Below are positions 29,163-38,478 of a stretch of 64,000 nucleotides of DNA, in pieces. Position numbers and translations under genes: made by a program. Every line of letters begins with the position of its first letter. Within the stretch, counting starts at the first letter, position 1. The notes beneath the pieces were generated by a model. It did no database searches and was not told where the DNA came from. It was given only the letters and a program-made list of their open reading frames with translations. Source of the DNA: Lacticaseibacillus casei DSM 20011 = JCM 1134 = ATCC 393 (GTDB lineage Bacteria; Bacillota; Bacilli; Lactobacillales; Lactobacillaceae); assembly GCF_000829055.1 (NCBI RefSeq), contig NZ_AP012544.1, forward strand, positions 1,054,001-1,118,000, in the 5' to 3' direction.

Positions 29163-29279
29163 AACGCGTTCACTAGCGCAGAAGTCTGCGTGTAAGAATC
29201 TCAGGCACAATGGCCAAGATCGGGCCATCACGCCCAAGGCCACTTATGCTCCGGTTTCTAACCGGCCACGCTCACGCTC
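29163..29279 (-). repeat. Dispersed hairpin repeat, copy F (mosaic)
   Basis: A full-length copy, but its arms do not match: one side carries the CTCAGGC form of copy G, while the other keeps the CCCAAGG form of copies A-D. The tip stem TGGCC/GGCCA is intact. It lies just before the second T-box promoter. Confidence 0.85.
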
Positions 29280-29293
29280 TCTCTACCTTTCTC

Positions 29294-29323
29294 TTGACAA
29301 CTTACCCTTCTTTCGTCTAAACT
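29294..29323 (+). promoter_or_regulatory. Promoter of the metQNI operon
   Basis: Perfect -35 TTGACA (294-299) and -10 TAAACT (318-323), spaced by 18 bases. Confidence 0.7.
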
Positions 29324-29330
29324 CATCTTA

Positions 29331-29597
29331 ATTCATTTCGGGAAACGAATGATATGAGTGAGTAGATTTGATGAGACTGTACAGAAAACCTGATTAGCTG
29401 AGAGCAGGGTAGTTGATTGAATCGAAGATGGCTCATTGATCGGCATCGCTGAGCAGTGGTTAGGCGATGATGGCTGGCGGTCATTACTCCGCACACAGGT
29501 GATTGCCTGTTACTGAGGGCGCTTTGGCGTCGAATTAGAATGGTACCGCGAGCAAGCTCGCTTCTAAAACATTGTGTTTAGAAGCGAGTTTTTTTAT
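29331..29597 (+). ncRNA. T-box leader with Met (AUG) specifier, upstream of metQNI
   Basis: The T-box reads TTAGAATGGTACCGCGAGC (29534-29552). The stem I motifs ACAGAAAACC and TGAGAGC are present, and the specifier loop GAAGATGGC places ATG at 29428-29430. The terminator CTCGCTTCTAAA/TTTAGAAGCGAG with a long T run covers 29557-29597. The architecture matches the first T-box, but the middle part differs. Confidence 0.92.
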
Positions 29598-29652
29598 TTT
29601 TCAAAAAGCTTGCGCATATTGTTCGTGAACCCGAACGAGGAGGAAAAAGTTT

Positions 29653-30483
29653 ATGAAGTCTTGGAAAAGAGCCATTATCACACTTGCTTTGGTTTTGCCA
29701 TTATTTGTTTTAGCAGCCTGTGGTAAGTCGTCATCAAGCACCAGCAAAAATACCACGGTTAAAGTCGGCATCATGAGTACGGACAAGGAAATTTGGACAG
29801 ACATCCAGTCACGGTTGAAGAAGCAGGGTGTCACGATCAAACTGGTGCAGTTTACGGATTATAACCAACCGAATCAGGCACTGGAAGACGGCGACATTCA
29901 GTTGAACGCTTTTCAGCACCATAATTTCTTAGACAACTGGAATAAGAAACACAACACCAAGATTGTTGACATCGGTGCAACTTATATTGGGCCGATGCGT
30001 GCTTATTCCAACAAAATCAAGTCGCTCAAAGACGTTAAAGCCGGCGACAAGATTTCCTTGCCTAACGATCCTTCAAACGAAGGCCGGGCGCTGCAGTTAC
30101 TCGCGCAAAACGGCTTGCTGACGCTGAAAAAAGGTGTGGCATCGCCAACCATTCGCGATATTACGGAAAATAAGCTTAACTTGAAGTTTACCGAACTGGA
30201 TGCAGCCCAGACCGCACGCTCATTGGATGACGTTGCAGTGGCCGTTGTCAATAATGATATTGCGGCAGCAGCCAATCTGAAGCCGGCCAATGCGATTGCG
30301 GTTGAAAAGATTACCAAGCAGTCTAAGCCATGGGTTAACTTCATCGCTGCCAAGTCGGCGAAAGACAAGAACAACGCCACTTACAAGAAGATTGTCAAAG
30401 CTTACCAGACGAAGCGGACGGCTGAGCTGCTGAAGAAGGTTTACAAAGGCTCAACATTGCCAGCCTGGAACTACAAGTTTTAA
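29653..30483 (+). CDS. metQ: MetQ/NlpA family methionine-binding lipoprotein
   Basis: A 276-residue paralogue of the upstream MetQ. The signal peptide ends LFVLAAC (Cys23), then a Ser/Thr linker and an NlpA domain with FTDYNQPNQALEDGDIQLNAFQHH. It is the first gene of metQ-metN-metI, controlled by the second Met T-box. GAGGAGG lies upstream of the ATG. The two MetQ copies share much of the ligand-binding core, so differing ligand preference is possible but unproved. Confidence 0.93.
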   Translation: MKSWKRAIITLALVLPLFVLAACGKSSSSTSKNTTVKVGIMSTDKEIWTDIQSRLKKQGVTIKLVQFTDYNQPNQALEDGDIQLNAFQHHNFLDNWNKKHNTKIVDIGATYIGPMRAYSNKIKSLKDVKAGDKISLPNDPSNEGRALQLLAQNGLLTLKKGVASPTIRDITENKLNLKFTELDAAQTARSLDDVAVAVVNNDIAAAANLKPANAIAVEKITKQSKPWVNFIAAKSAKDKNNATYKKIVKAYQTKRTAELLKKVYKGSTLPAWNYKF

Positions 30484-30501
30484 TTAGAAACGGGGACAAT
30501 T

Positions 30502-31554
30502 ATGTCAGATCAAGCAGTTGTGACGTTAAAAGACGTGGACGTTGAATTCCACGGGAAGACCCGCTCGGTACATGCCGTTGATCACGTCAATTTAACGGTC
30601 AATCGCGGGGATGTTTATGGGATTGTCGGCTATTCAGGAGCCGGCAAGTCGACATTGGTCCGGACCATCAATCTGTTGCAGCGGCCAACCAGCGGCAGCG
30701 TCAATGTTTTAGGCCAGGATATGCTAGCTTTGTCAGCGGCACAGCTACGTAAGGAACGTAAGCGGATCGGCATGATTTTTCAGCATTTTAATCTGATGAA
30801 CAGCCGCACGATTGCCGATAATGTCGCGTTTCCGTTAAAAGGCATTAAATCAAAGCAGGAGATAAAGAAGAAAGTTGCTGAGCTGCTGGATTTGGTTGGG
30901 CTGACAGATCGGGCAAATTCCTATCCGGCGCAACTATCCGGCGGGCAAAAGCAACGGGTCGGGATTGCACGGGCCTTGGCGTCTGATCCGGAAATCTTGA
31001 TCTCCGATGAAGCGACCAGCGCGTTGGATCCGAAAACCACGAGTTCAATTTTGGATCTTTTGAAATCGCTGAATGAACGGTTGGGATTAACGATTGTTCT
31101 GATTACCCACCAAATGGAGGCGGTTAAACAGATTTGTAATCGCGTTGCCGTTATGGATGCGGGCGCCATCATTGAACGCGGCGATTTGCTGCAGGTCTTT
31201 TCCGACCCAAAGCAGCAGTTGACCAAGGATTTCATCGATACGACGTTGCAGCTTGATCAGGCGATTGAATCAGTTTTGCAGCAGCCTGCCGTTAAGAACC
31301 TTGGGCCGAATGATCGCTTGTTGCGGTTAACTTACGTCGGGGCTTCGGCCGATCAACCATTGGTGGCCAAGTTGTTTGAAAGTTACCACGTGACTGCGAA
31401 CATTTTGTTTGGCGATATTCAGATTTTACAGGATACACCATTTGGCAATCTGATTGTGGTTTTGTCCGGGGATCAAGCGCAAGTGGACGCCGGCATTCAG
31501 TATCTCAAACAGCAGGATGTCAAAATCGAAGACATCTTAAAGAAGGAGGCCTAG
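30502..31554 (+). CDS. metN: Methionine ABC transporter ATPase
   Basis: This 350-residue ATPase has Walker [10 protein letters not shown], signature [15 protein letters not shown], Walker [13 protein letters not shown] and H-loop ITHQME. The C-terminal 80 residues form a NIL/ACT-like domain, which in E. coli MetN binds methionine and inhibits transport. It partners with MetI, encoded four bases downstream, and the MetQ lipoproteins. Confidence 0.96.
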   Translation: MSDQAVVTLKDVDVEFHGKTRSVHAVDHVNLTVNRGDVYGIVGYSGAGKSTLVRTINLLQRPTSGSVNVLGQDMLALSAAQLRKERKRIGMIFQHFNLMNSRTIADNVAFPLKGIKSKQEIKKKVAELLDLVGLTDRANSYPAQLSGGQKQRVGIARALASDPEILISDEATSALDPKTTSSILDLLKSLNERLGLTIVLITHQMEAVKQICNRVAVMDAGAIIERGDLLQVFSDPKQQLTKDFIDTTLQLDQAIESVLQQPAVKNLGPNDRLLRLTYVGASADQPLVAKLFESYHVTANILFGDIQILQDTPFGNLIVVLSGDQAQVDAGIQYLKQQDVKIEDILKKEA

Positions 31555-31558
31555 GCAG

Positions 31559-32248
31559 ATGGTACAATTTTTTACAAAATATTTTCCTAACGTTGTGCCT
31601 ATCTGGTCCGGCGATGGCGGCGTGACGCAGGCAATCAACGAGACGCTGTACATGACGGCCTTGACAGCAATTGCTGCCGGAGTGCTGGGCATTATTATTG
31701 GGATCTTGCTGGTCTTGACCGATGACGGCGGACTACTGGCCAATCATCCGTTTTACTTCGTTTTGGATAAATTGGTGAACATTTTCCGAGCGGTGCCGTT
31801 TATCATTTTGCTGGCGATCATGACGCCAGTGACGCGCGCTATTGTCGGAACCGGCATCGGCCCGACCGCGGCGTTGGTACCATTGATCGCCGGGACGACC
31901 CCGTTTTACGCACGGCAGGTGCAAAACGCCTTGTTGACAGTTGATCCCGGAGTTATTGAGGCGGCCGAAGCGATGGGCGTTTCACCGTTAGGGATTGTCT
32001 GGCGCGTTTACTTGCGTGAAGGGTTGTCTGAATTGATTCGGGTTTCCGTCTTGACGATCATCTCCGTCATCGGCTTAACGGCCATGGCTGGGGCTGTCGG
32101 TGGTGGCGGTCTCGGGAATCTGGCCATTGCGGTCGGCTACCAACGTTACCAGTACGACGTGATCATTGTTTCCCTGATCTTCATTTTGGCACTGGTCTTC
32201 TTGGTTCAGTTTATCGGCGATTTCTTTGCACGGAAGAGCCACCATTAA
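31559..32248 (+). CDS. metI: Methionine ABC transporter permease
   Basis: This 229-residue permease has five hydrophobic helices and the EAA loop EAAEAMGVSPLGIVWRVYL that docks on MetN. The N-terminal segment up to residue 25 is less hydrophobic. AAGGAGG lies in the end of metN, so translation is likely coupled. A terminator follows. Confidence 0.95.
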   Translation: MVQFFTKYFPNVVPIWSGDGGVTQAINETLYMTALTAIAAGVLGIIIGILLVLTDDGGLLANHPFYFVLDKLVNIFRAVPFIILLAIMTPVTRAIVGTGIGPTAALVPLIAGTTPFYARQVQNALLTVDPGVIEAAEAMGVSPLGIVWRVYLREGLSELIRVSVLTIISVIGLTAMAGAVGGGGLGNLAIAVGYQRYQYDVIIVSLIFILALVFLVQFIGDFFARKSHH

Positions 32249-32283
32249 TTGCGATTGAAAAAGAACGTCATTTAAATTTAAAT

Positions 32284-32333
32284 GCCTCACAATGATCAGA
32301 TAAGCAAAGTCTGATGGTTGTGGGGCTTTTTTT
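32284..32333 (+). terminator. Terminator of metQNI
   Basis: A 17-bp stem (GCCTCACAATGATCAGA with TCTGATGGTTGTGGGGC, including wobble pairs) is followed by seven T. Confidence 0.88.
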
Positions 32334-32346
32334 AAAAGCGGGGCGT

Positions 32347-32375
32347 TTGCCGCCGTATCTGTTATGACGTAGAAT
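32347..32375 (+). promoter_or_regulatory. Promoter of the suf operon
   Basis: TTGCCG (347-352) and TAGAAT (370-375), spaced by 17 bases. Confidence 0.5.
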
Positions 32376-32416
32376 AACGGTATAACGAAAAGTCAAATCC
32401 AGTCGGGGGTAACATT

Positions 32417-33184
32417 GTGCATACACTTGAGATTAAAGATTTACATGTCAAAATTAAGTCAGAACCGGAGCATCCGGAGATCTTAACCGGGGTCAATTTG
32501 AAGTTGGCAACCGGCGAGATTCACGCCATTATGGGTCCAAATGGTACAGGTAAGTCGACGTTGGCCGAGACAATCATGGGTAATCCGGCTTATGAGGTGA
32601 CTCAAGGCGACATTCTGATTGACGGGAAGTCGATTCTGGACCTTGCTGTCGATGAACGGGCGCGTGCCGGGTTGTTTCTCGGCATGCAGTACCCGCAGGA
32701 AATTGCCGGGGTGACGAATGCGGAATTCATTCGTGCTGCGATCAATGCGCGGCGTCCGGAAGATGATCAGATTCGTATTACCGATTTTTTGAAACAATTA
32801 GATAAGACGATGGCAACCCTTGAGATGCCGGAATCAATGGCAGATCGGTATCTGAATCAAGGCTTTTCCGGGGGTGAAAAGAAACGTAATGAAATTCTAC
32901 AGTTGATGATGATTCATCCGCATTTTGGCTTACTGGATGAAATCGACTCCGGCTTGGATATTGATGCACTGCGGATCGTCGCCAAGGGGGTTAACCTGAT
33001 GCGCGGACCGGAATTCGGCAGCATGATTATTACCCATTATCAGCGTCTGTTGGATTACATTATTCCTGATGTTGTGCACGTCATGAAAGGCGGCCGGATC
33101 ATCGAAAGCGGTGGCCCTGACTTAGCCAAAGAATTGGAAAAGACCGGCTATGAACACCTTAAAGTGGGTGAACAAAATGGTTGA
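32417..33184 (+). CDS. sufC: Fe-S cluster assembly ATPase SufC
   Basis: This 255-residue ABC-type ATPase forms the SufBCD scaffold with SufB and SufD. It has Walker A GPNGTGKST, signature FSGGEKKRNEILQ and Walker B LLDEIDSGLD, where the Glu-Ile-Asp variant is typical of SufC. The start is GTG after GGGGG. It is the first gene of sufCDSUB. No sufA or sufR is seen. Confidence 0.96.
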   Translation: MHTLEIKDLHVKIKSEPEHPEILTGVNLKLATGEIHAIMGPNGTGKSTLAETIMGNPAYEVTQGDILIDGKSILDLAVDERARAGLFLGMQYPQEIAGVTNAEFIRAAINARRPEDDQIRITDFLKQLDKTMATLEMPESMADRYLNQGFSGGEKKRNEILQLMMIHPHFGLLDEIDSGLDIDALRIVAKGVNLMRGPEFGSMIITHYQRLLDYIIPDVVHVMKGGRIIESGGPDLAKELEKTGYEHLKVGEQNG

Positions 33185-34208
33185 AACAACAACGCTGCCG
33201 GCGCCTAATCTGCTTAAGTTTCCGTTGGCGCGCTATTTAAAGAACCAACCTGATGCCGTTGAGGATCGGGTTATCTTGCATGCACCTCAGGCAATCGCTT
33301 ATGCGGCCGGGTCGAGTGAAGTTCAGCGTTTTACGCCGACAAATTCGCTTGATGCATGGCTGCTGCGTTCGCCTCAAGGGGCAACGACGGTCGATATTCC
33401 CGCCCATTTTGTTAGCGGCGATGACCCCATCGTCCTGACAGGGCCTAAAAACGCCGGTGGTTTACTGTACGTTCATGTTGGCAGAGGCGCCAAGGTTACC
33501 CTGCAGGAAAAGTGGGCTAGTGGCGGCCACGTGTTAGGTATTTGGCTCATGTTGGTGGTTGATGCCGACGCGGACGTTAATTGGCTGAGCTATGATAGCT
33601 TTACTGCCGACACTGTGCTGGTGAATCGCACGGCGACATTAGCCGCCAATGCGAAGCTTAATTGGACATTGGCCGGATTTTCGCATAACTCCGGTTTGAA
33701 TCGAGTCGATGTGCGCTTGCTGGGACAAAACGCCGAGGCAACAGTTAACGTGGGCGTTTTGGCTTCCGGCAATCAACATGTCAGCTATACGACATCCGTG
33801 ACCAATGAAGGCCAGCATACGGTGGGGCACATTAACCAGCGCGGTGTGATTACCGGCAATGCCCACCTGATGTTTAATGGGATTGGCCACATCATCAAGG
33901 GTGCCCGCGGAAGTGATGCTCAACAGGAAAATCGCGTGTTGATGTTATCACAGCGAGCGGAAGGCGATGCCAACCCAATCCTATTAATTGATGAAAATGA
34001 CGTCACGGCCGGACATGCTGCTTCCGTGACGCGGGTGAATGCCGATCAGCTTTACTATTTAATGAGTCGCGGACTTTCTGCGACCTTAGCAAAACGATTG
34101 GTGATTCGCGGCTTTTTGGAAGGCGGTTTGGCTGAAATCGATGATGTTCGGCTGAAAAAAGAACTGTTTGCAACGATTGATCGAACGCTGGTGGCTGAAG
34201 ATGCGTGA
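33177..34208 (+). CDS. sufD: Fe-S cluster assembly protein SufD
   Basis: This 343-residue scaffold protein has a central right-handed beta-helix. Its C-terminal part [37 protein letters not shown] is the SufB/SufD family core. The start is ATG 33177, overlapping sufC by 8 bases. SufD partners with SufB, and the dimer is the site of cluster assembly. Confidence 0.94.
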   Translation: MVETTTLPAPNLLKFPLARYLKNQPDAVEDRVILHAPQAIAYAAGSSEVQRFTPTNSLDAWLLRSPQGATTVDIPAHFVSGDDPIVLTGPKNAGGLLYVHVGRGAKVTLQEKWASGGHVLGIWLMLVVDADADVNWLSYDSFTADTVLVNRTATLAANAKLNWTLAGFSHNSGLNRVDVRLLGQNAEATVNVGVLASGNQHVSYTTSVTNEGQHTVGHINQRGVITGNAHLMFNGIGHIIKGARGSDAQQENRVLMLSQRAEGDANPILLIDENDVTAGHAASVTRVNADQLYYLMSRGLSATLAKRLVIRGFLEGGLAEIDDVRLKKELFATIDRTLVAEDA

Positions 34209-35397
34209 ACAATTTCCGTTTTTTAAGGCTCATCCTAATCTGGTTTATTTAGATACCGCAGCGACTTCCCAAAAGCCGCAAGCCTTGTTGGATAGCCTTC
34301 AGAATTACTATATTAATGATAATGCCAACGTGCACCGCGGTCTCTACAAGTTGGCCTATGATACGACTGAGGCATATGAAGGAGTTCGCCAGCAAGTTGC
34401 TGATTTCCTTCATGCCCAAAGTGCCGATGAGATTATCTTTACTCGTGGCACGACAGATAGTCTGAATTTGGTGGCGAGTGCATTTGGCCCGCATGCAGTG
34501 CCTGCTGGTGGCCGGATTGTGGTCAGCGGCGCCGAACACCACAGCAATTTTATTCCGTGGCAGCAACTTGCTAAGCGTCAGCAAGCAACCTTCACCGTAA
34601 CGCCGGTTCATCCGGATGGGACAGTCGACGTGCCCGCCTTATTGGCCGCTATCACGCCAGGTACCAACTTAGTAGCGATTGCCCAAGTGACCAATGTTGC
34701 CGGCGATACGCTCCCAGTTGCAGAGATTGCGAAAAAAGCGCATGACGTGGGGGCCGTTGTTGTCGTTGACGGCGCTCAGGCAGTCGCTCATATGGCAGTT
34801 GATGTCCAAGCGTTAGGCGCGGACTTCTACGCCTTTTCCGGACATAAAATCTATGGGCCAACAGGTATCGGTGCGCTTTATGGGCGTGCTGACCTGTTGG
34901 CGAAAATGCCGCCGATTCAGTTTGGCGGTGAAATGATTTCCGAAGTCCGCGACCAAGAAAGTACGTGGGCAGACGGGCCGATCAAGTATGAAGCCGGTAC
35001 GCCCCATATTGCTGGTGTGATCGGCATGGGCGCGGCGTTGAACTGGTTTCATGAAAACGTTGATGCCGCGGCATTACAAACCGAACATGAATTGACGAAT
35101 CAATTGCGAACCGCGTTGACAGCGATTCCGGATCTCACGGTTTATGGCAACGACGACAGTCTGGCAACGGTTTCGTTTAATTTAACGGGTATTCATCCCC
35201 ACGATGTTGCCACCTTCCTGGATGAGCAGCAGATCGCCGTGCGCGCCGGCCATCACTGCGCCCAGCCACTCATGGCCAGGCTAGGAGTGCCAGCAACGGT
35301 GCGCGCCAGTTTTGGGGGCTACAACAATCAGGATGACGTAACGAAATTGGTTGAAGCTGTTCAGGCCGCAAGGAGGTATTTCCATGGCATTGACTAA
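34201..35397 (+). CDS. sufS: Cysteine desulfurase SufS
   Basis: This 398-residue class II PLP enzyme takes sulfur from cysteine as a persulfide. The PLP lysine is K216 in FSGHKIYGPTG and the active-site Cys is C353 in RAGHHCAQP. The ATG at 34201 overlaps sufD by 8 bases. Its end overlaps sufU by 14 bases, fitting the SufS-SufU sulfur relay. Confidence 0.97.
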   Translation: MREQFPFFKAHPNLVYLDTAATSQKPQALLDSLQNYYINDNANVHRGLYKLAYDTTEAYEGVRQQVADFLHAQSADEIIFTRGTTDSLNLVASAFGPHAVPAGGRIVVSGAEHHSNFIPWQQLAKRQQATFTVTPVHPDGTVDVPALLAAITPGTNLVAIAQVTNVAGDTLPVAEIAKKAHDVGAVVVVDGAQAVAHMAVDVQALGADFYAFSGHKIYGPTGIGALYGRADLLAKMPPIQFGGEMISEVRDQESTWADGPIKYEAGTPHIAGVIGMGAALNWFHENVDAAALQTEHELTNQLRTALTAIPDLTVYGNDDSLATVSFNLTGIHPHDVATFLDEQQIAVRAGHHCAQPLMARLGVPATVRASFGGYNNQDDVTKLVEAVQAARRYFHGID

Positions 35398-35830
35398 GCT
35401 AGATCAAATGTATCGCGCGGTGATTCTCGACGAGGCGCAACACCCGCGGCATCACGGCGTTTTAGCTGATTTTGATCACGAAATCACGGTGCGCAACCCC
35501 AGCTGCGGCGATGTTTTGCACTTGCAGATTAGTGAAAAGGATGGCCGGGTGAACGATGTTGCTTTTTCCGGCAGTGGCTGTACTATTTCTCAAGCCAGTG
35601 CGAGCCTGATGACCGATCAGATTTTAGGTAAAACGCCAGCCGAAATTGAGCAGATGGTCGAAACTTTTTCCGACTTGATTATCAAAGGCGATGTTCCTGA
35701 TGCTGATCGTTTGGGGGATGCGGCTGTGTTAAAAGGCGTTCATCAGTTTCCGGCACGCATCAAATGTGCCACGTTAGCATGGAAAGCAGCTGCGCAAGTT
35801 TTGACGCAGAAAGGTAAAACCGATGACTGA
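35384..35830 (+). CDS. sufU: Zinc-dependent sulfurtransferase SufU
   Basis: A 148-residue IscU-fold protein that accepts persulfide sulfur from SufS. The three Cys zinc ligands lie at C41 (NPSCGD), C66 (SGSGCTIS) and C128 (IKCATL), with Asp43, the same spacing as in B. subtilis SufU. The ATG at 35384 follows AAGGAGG inside the end of sufS. Confidence 0.96.
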   Translation: MALTKLDQMYRAVILDEAQHPRHHGVLADFDHEITVRNPSCGDVLHLQISEKDGRVNDVAFSGSGCTISQASASLMTDQILGKTPAEIEQMVETFSDLIIKGDVPDADRLGDAAVLKGVHQFPARIKCATLAWKAAAQVLTQKGKTDD

Positions 35831-37259
35831 GACAAAAAATACTAAAAATAATGAAACTGTTGCGGCGGATATCGACTTTTTACCTGACGAAAATCCCGCT
35901 GATTTCAAAGACGATATCAAGCCGGTCTATTCAACCGGGCGTGGGCTTACCGAAGAAACGGTACGGGCCATCTCGTCGGAAAAACATGAGCCGGAGTGGA
36001 TGCTGGATTATCGGCTGAAGGCGTATGCGACTTACCGTAAGCTGGCAATGCCGAATTTTGGCCCGGATTTGTCGGATTTGGATTTGGATAATATGCTTTA
36101 TTTCCAAAAAGCAACCGATCGCACGTATCGCGATTGGGATGACGTGCCGGACACGATCAAGAAAACATTCGATCGTCTCGGCGTGCCGCAAGCCGAGCGG
36201 AAATACCTGGCCGGTGCCAGTGCCCAGTACGAGTCTGAAGTGGTTTACCACAATATGCGCAATGAATTTGAAAAGCTAGGGATTATTTTCATGGACATGG
36301 ATTCGGCGTTGAAGGAATATCCCGAACTTGTGCATGAATACTTTGGAAAATTGGTTAAGCCTAGCGACAACAAATTTGCGGCGCTTAATGGTGCGGTTTG
36401 GTCCGGTGGCAGTTTTATTTATGTTCCTAAAGGTGTCCAAACCGATGTGCCTATTCAAAGTTACTTCCGAATCAATGCGGAGAACACAGGACAATTTGAA
36501 CGGACCCTCATCATTGTGGAGCCGGGCGCGCACGTTAACTATGTTGAAGGGTGTACGGCACCGAATTATTCCAGTGACAGCCTGCATGCAGCGGTCGTCG
36601 AGGTCTTCGTTAAAAATGATGCCTATTGCCGCTACACGACGATTCAAAACTGGAGCAAGAATGTGTTCTCACTTGAAACCAAGCGGGCTCAGGCGCTTGA
36701 TAATGCCACGATGGAGTGGGTTGACGGCAATCTTGGCAGTAAGACGACCATGAAGTACCCTAGCGTCTATCTGGACGGCAAAGGGGCACACGGTACGATG
36801 CTCAGTATTGCGGTGGCCGGCGAAGGTGTCGATCAGGATAACGGGGCGCGCATGATTCATAATGCGCCGAACACAAGTAGTTCGATCGTTTCCAAATCCA
36901 TTGCCAAAGATGGCGGCGCGGTTGACTACCGCGGAACGGTTCGATTCACCAAAAAAGCCGACAATGCCTTTTGTCACGTGGAATGCGACACTATTTTAAT
37001 GGACGAAAAGAGCTCCAGTGATACCATTCCTTACAATGAGATTCACAACTCGACGGTTTCAATGGAACACGAAGCAAAGGTTTCGAAAGTTTCGGAAGAG
37101 CAGCTGTATTATTTAATGAGCCGTGGGATTTCCGAAGCCAAGGCGACCGAGATGATCATCATGGGCTTCGTGGAGCCGTTCACCAAAGAGTTGCCGATGG
37201 AATATGCGGTTGAGTTGAATCGCCTCATCGGTATGGAAATGGACGGTTCGGTTGGATGA
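35823..37259 (+). CDS. sufB: Fe-S cluster assembly protein SufB
   Basis: This 478-residue scaffold subunit includes the core [27 protein letters not shown], with the conserved Cys, and the C-terminal [37 protein letters not shown] segment. It overlaps sufU by 8 bases and is the last gene of the operon. The first 25 residues are Asn/Lys/Thr-rich and poorly conserved. Confidence 0.97.
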   Translation: MTETKNTKNNETVAADIDFLPDENPADFKDDIKPVYSTGRGLTEETVRAISSEKHEPEWMLDYRLKAYATYRKLAMPNFGPDLSDLDLDNMLYFQKATDRTYRDWDDVPDTIKKTFDRLGVPQAERKYLAGASAQYESEVVYHNMRNEFEKLGIIFMDMDSALKEYPELVHEYFGKLVKPSDNKFAALNGAVWSGGSFIYVPKGVQTDVPIQSYFRINAENTGQFERTLIIVEPGAHVNYVEGCTAPNYSSDSLHAAVVEVFVKNDAYCRYTTIQNWSKNVFSLETKRAQALDNATMEWVDGNLGSKTTMKYPSVYLDGKGAHGTMLSIAVAGEGVDQDNGARMIHNAPNTSSSIVSKSIAKDGGAVDYRGTVRFTKKADNAFCHVECDTILMDEKSSSDTIPYNEIHNSTVSMEHEAKVSKVSEEQLYYLMSRGISEAKATEMIIMGFVEPFTKELPMEYAVELNRLIGMEMDGSVG

Positions 37260-37363
37260 TGCTGAGGTGACGCGGTTTGTGGGGCGTTTTGGCGCTTCTA
37301 GGGAAGTACTCTCCACAAAATAATCGACAAGTTAATATTGGATAATTTCGGTATGCCTAAAAT

Positions 37364-37421
37364 CAGTCAGTCATCAATGCTCGCGTGAATACGCAGCTAG
37401 TTGGTGATTGGCTGTTTTTTT
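37364..37421 (+). terminator. Terminator of the suf operon
   Basis: A 13-bp stem with wobble pairs (CAGTCAGTCATCA with TGGTGATTGGCTG) encloses a second hairpin GCGT/ACGC and is followed by seven T. It lies 105 bases after sufB. Confidence 0.75.
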
Positions 37422-37431
37422 AAACAAAGTA

Positions 37432-37461
37432 TTAGGCAAGCCTAACTTTTTGTTTTATGAT
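37432..37461 (+). promoter_or_regulatory. Promoter overlapped by a DtxR/MntR-like box
   Basis: TTAGGCAAGCCTAA (432-445) is an inverted repeat with a 2-base spacer that resembles metal-repressor boxes of the DtxR/MntR class. It covers the -35 region of a promoter whose -10 is TATGAT (456-461). The gene downstream is the small HTH protein. Confidence 0.5.
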
Positions 37462-37500
37462 AGATGCGGTACCAAAATGGCAACATTGAGGGGGCTGCTA

Positions 37501-37683
37501 ATGGACAACTATGATAAAGCAAGGAAAGTCTTGCAATCAATGGCGCTGTCTAAAATTGCACAGGAAACTGGCATCAGCATTGGCCAGATCTGGCATTATC
37601 GGGATCGCCATGAAGGCATTGAAAAGGCACCGCCGGCTTATGTGGAGCGAATTGCGCGTCTGTATCGCAAAAAGCGTGTTTAA
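37501..37683 (+). CDS. Small Cro-like helix-turn-helix protein
   Basis: A 60-residue protein made almost wholly of one HTH: ALSKIAQETGISIGQIWHYRDRHEGI (helices 2 and 3), flanked by a basic C-terminus IARLYRKKRV. I chose ATG 37501 after GAGGGGG; an ATG at 37477 and frame-open codons to 37408 lie upstream. The target is unknown. A metal-box-like palindrome overlaps its promoter. Confidence 0.6.
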   Translation: MDNYDKARKVLQSMALSKIAQETGISIGQIWHYRDRHEGIEKAPPAYVERIARLYRKKRV

Positions 37684-37767
37684 AGTGGATAAAGTTGGGG
37701 GATGTGGTAGTAGGTGAGAGGAAGTGGCCGAACGTTTTTAAGATAAGGCTCAGGAAATTAAACATCG

Positions 37768-37889
37768 CGACGTTGTCTTGAGCTAGGTAACTTGATTAGC
37801 TGAGACGGTGCCTGTTCGGGTTGTTGATCCGAACGTCGACAAGACCGCATGGCAAGTGTGATAGCTGCCATGCGGTCTTGTCGTTTTTT
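37768..37889 (+). ncRNA. Unassigned structured RNA with strong terminator
   Basis: Outer stem CGACGTT (768-774) with AACGTCG (832-838). Inside are hairpin 1, GTCTTGAGCTA/TAGCTGAGAC (775-806), and hairpin 2, GTTCGG/CCGAAC (814-834), which shares bases with the outer stem. An 18-bp perfect stem (37837-37854 with 37866-37883) and six T follow. The outer stem and the terminator share two bases, as in switching leaders. It may be a small RNA or a leader of yueI at 38017. The rest of the 37684-38016 gap shows nothing else clear. Confidence 0.45.
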
Positions 37890-38016
37890 GACCTTCGGAG
37901 TAAGTGGACGCTATTTAGACACGGGTGCTACAATGAGTGAATGTATGGATTGGCGTTGGCTAATCGAATCGCGACTTCTGGGTAGCACATTATGATCAAG
38001 CGGCAGGAGGAAGATC

Positions 38017-38397
38017 ATGGCTGAAGACTTGGAACATTTCATTAAAACAATGGCGCTGGGTATTCCAACCATCAAGCCGGATGAAAAGCGGGCTTTTCTA
38101 GGTAATTTTCGCGAACGGGTGGCAATGGCCGTGACCATTCGGCAACTGCGGGATGCCCGAATTACGGCGATGCTTGACTCGGTGCTGACGCGCTATCCCG
38201 GTTATCGGATCTTTTTGAACGGTCGGATGGGGGAGAGTTTAGTTAATCAATATATGTTGCAAGCACTGGCGCATCAATATCCCTTTACGATTATGAATCA
38301 GCCGGGGATGCGCGTCACCAAGCGTGTGTTGCCAACCGACTTTGGCTGGGTTCTTGCACATCCAACGCAAAAAATCAGTCGTCCGATTTTGTTATAG
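38017..38397 (+). CDS. YueI family protein (DUF1694)
   Basis: A 126-residue cytosolic protein. Family features are the N-terminal KPDEKRAFLGNFRERVAMAVT segment and YRIFLNGRMGESLVNQYM. A second family member is encoded at 45870-46316 and shares the (P)DE(R/K)R.F(L/M)G..RERVA motif. The function is unknown. AGGAGG precedes the ATG. Confidence 0.8.
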   Translation: MAEDLEHFIKTMALGIPTIKPDEKRAFLGNFRERVAMAVTIRQLRDARITAMLDSVLTRYPGYRIFLNGRMGESLVNQYMLQALAHQYPFTIMNQPGMRVTKRVLPTDFGWVLAHPTQKISRPILL

Positions 38398-38478
38398 AAC
38401 CAGCAGGCATGGCCACGGGATTGCTTGGCGACGGCAAACCGCACCACAATGCCATTTAACTTTAAAAGGAGGCCCATT

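Noticed and set aside
37408..37500. Upstream extension of the small HTH gene giving 91 residues.
   Set aside because: It would cover the TTAGGCAAGCCTAA box and the promoter; ATG 37501 has a good GAGGGGG site.
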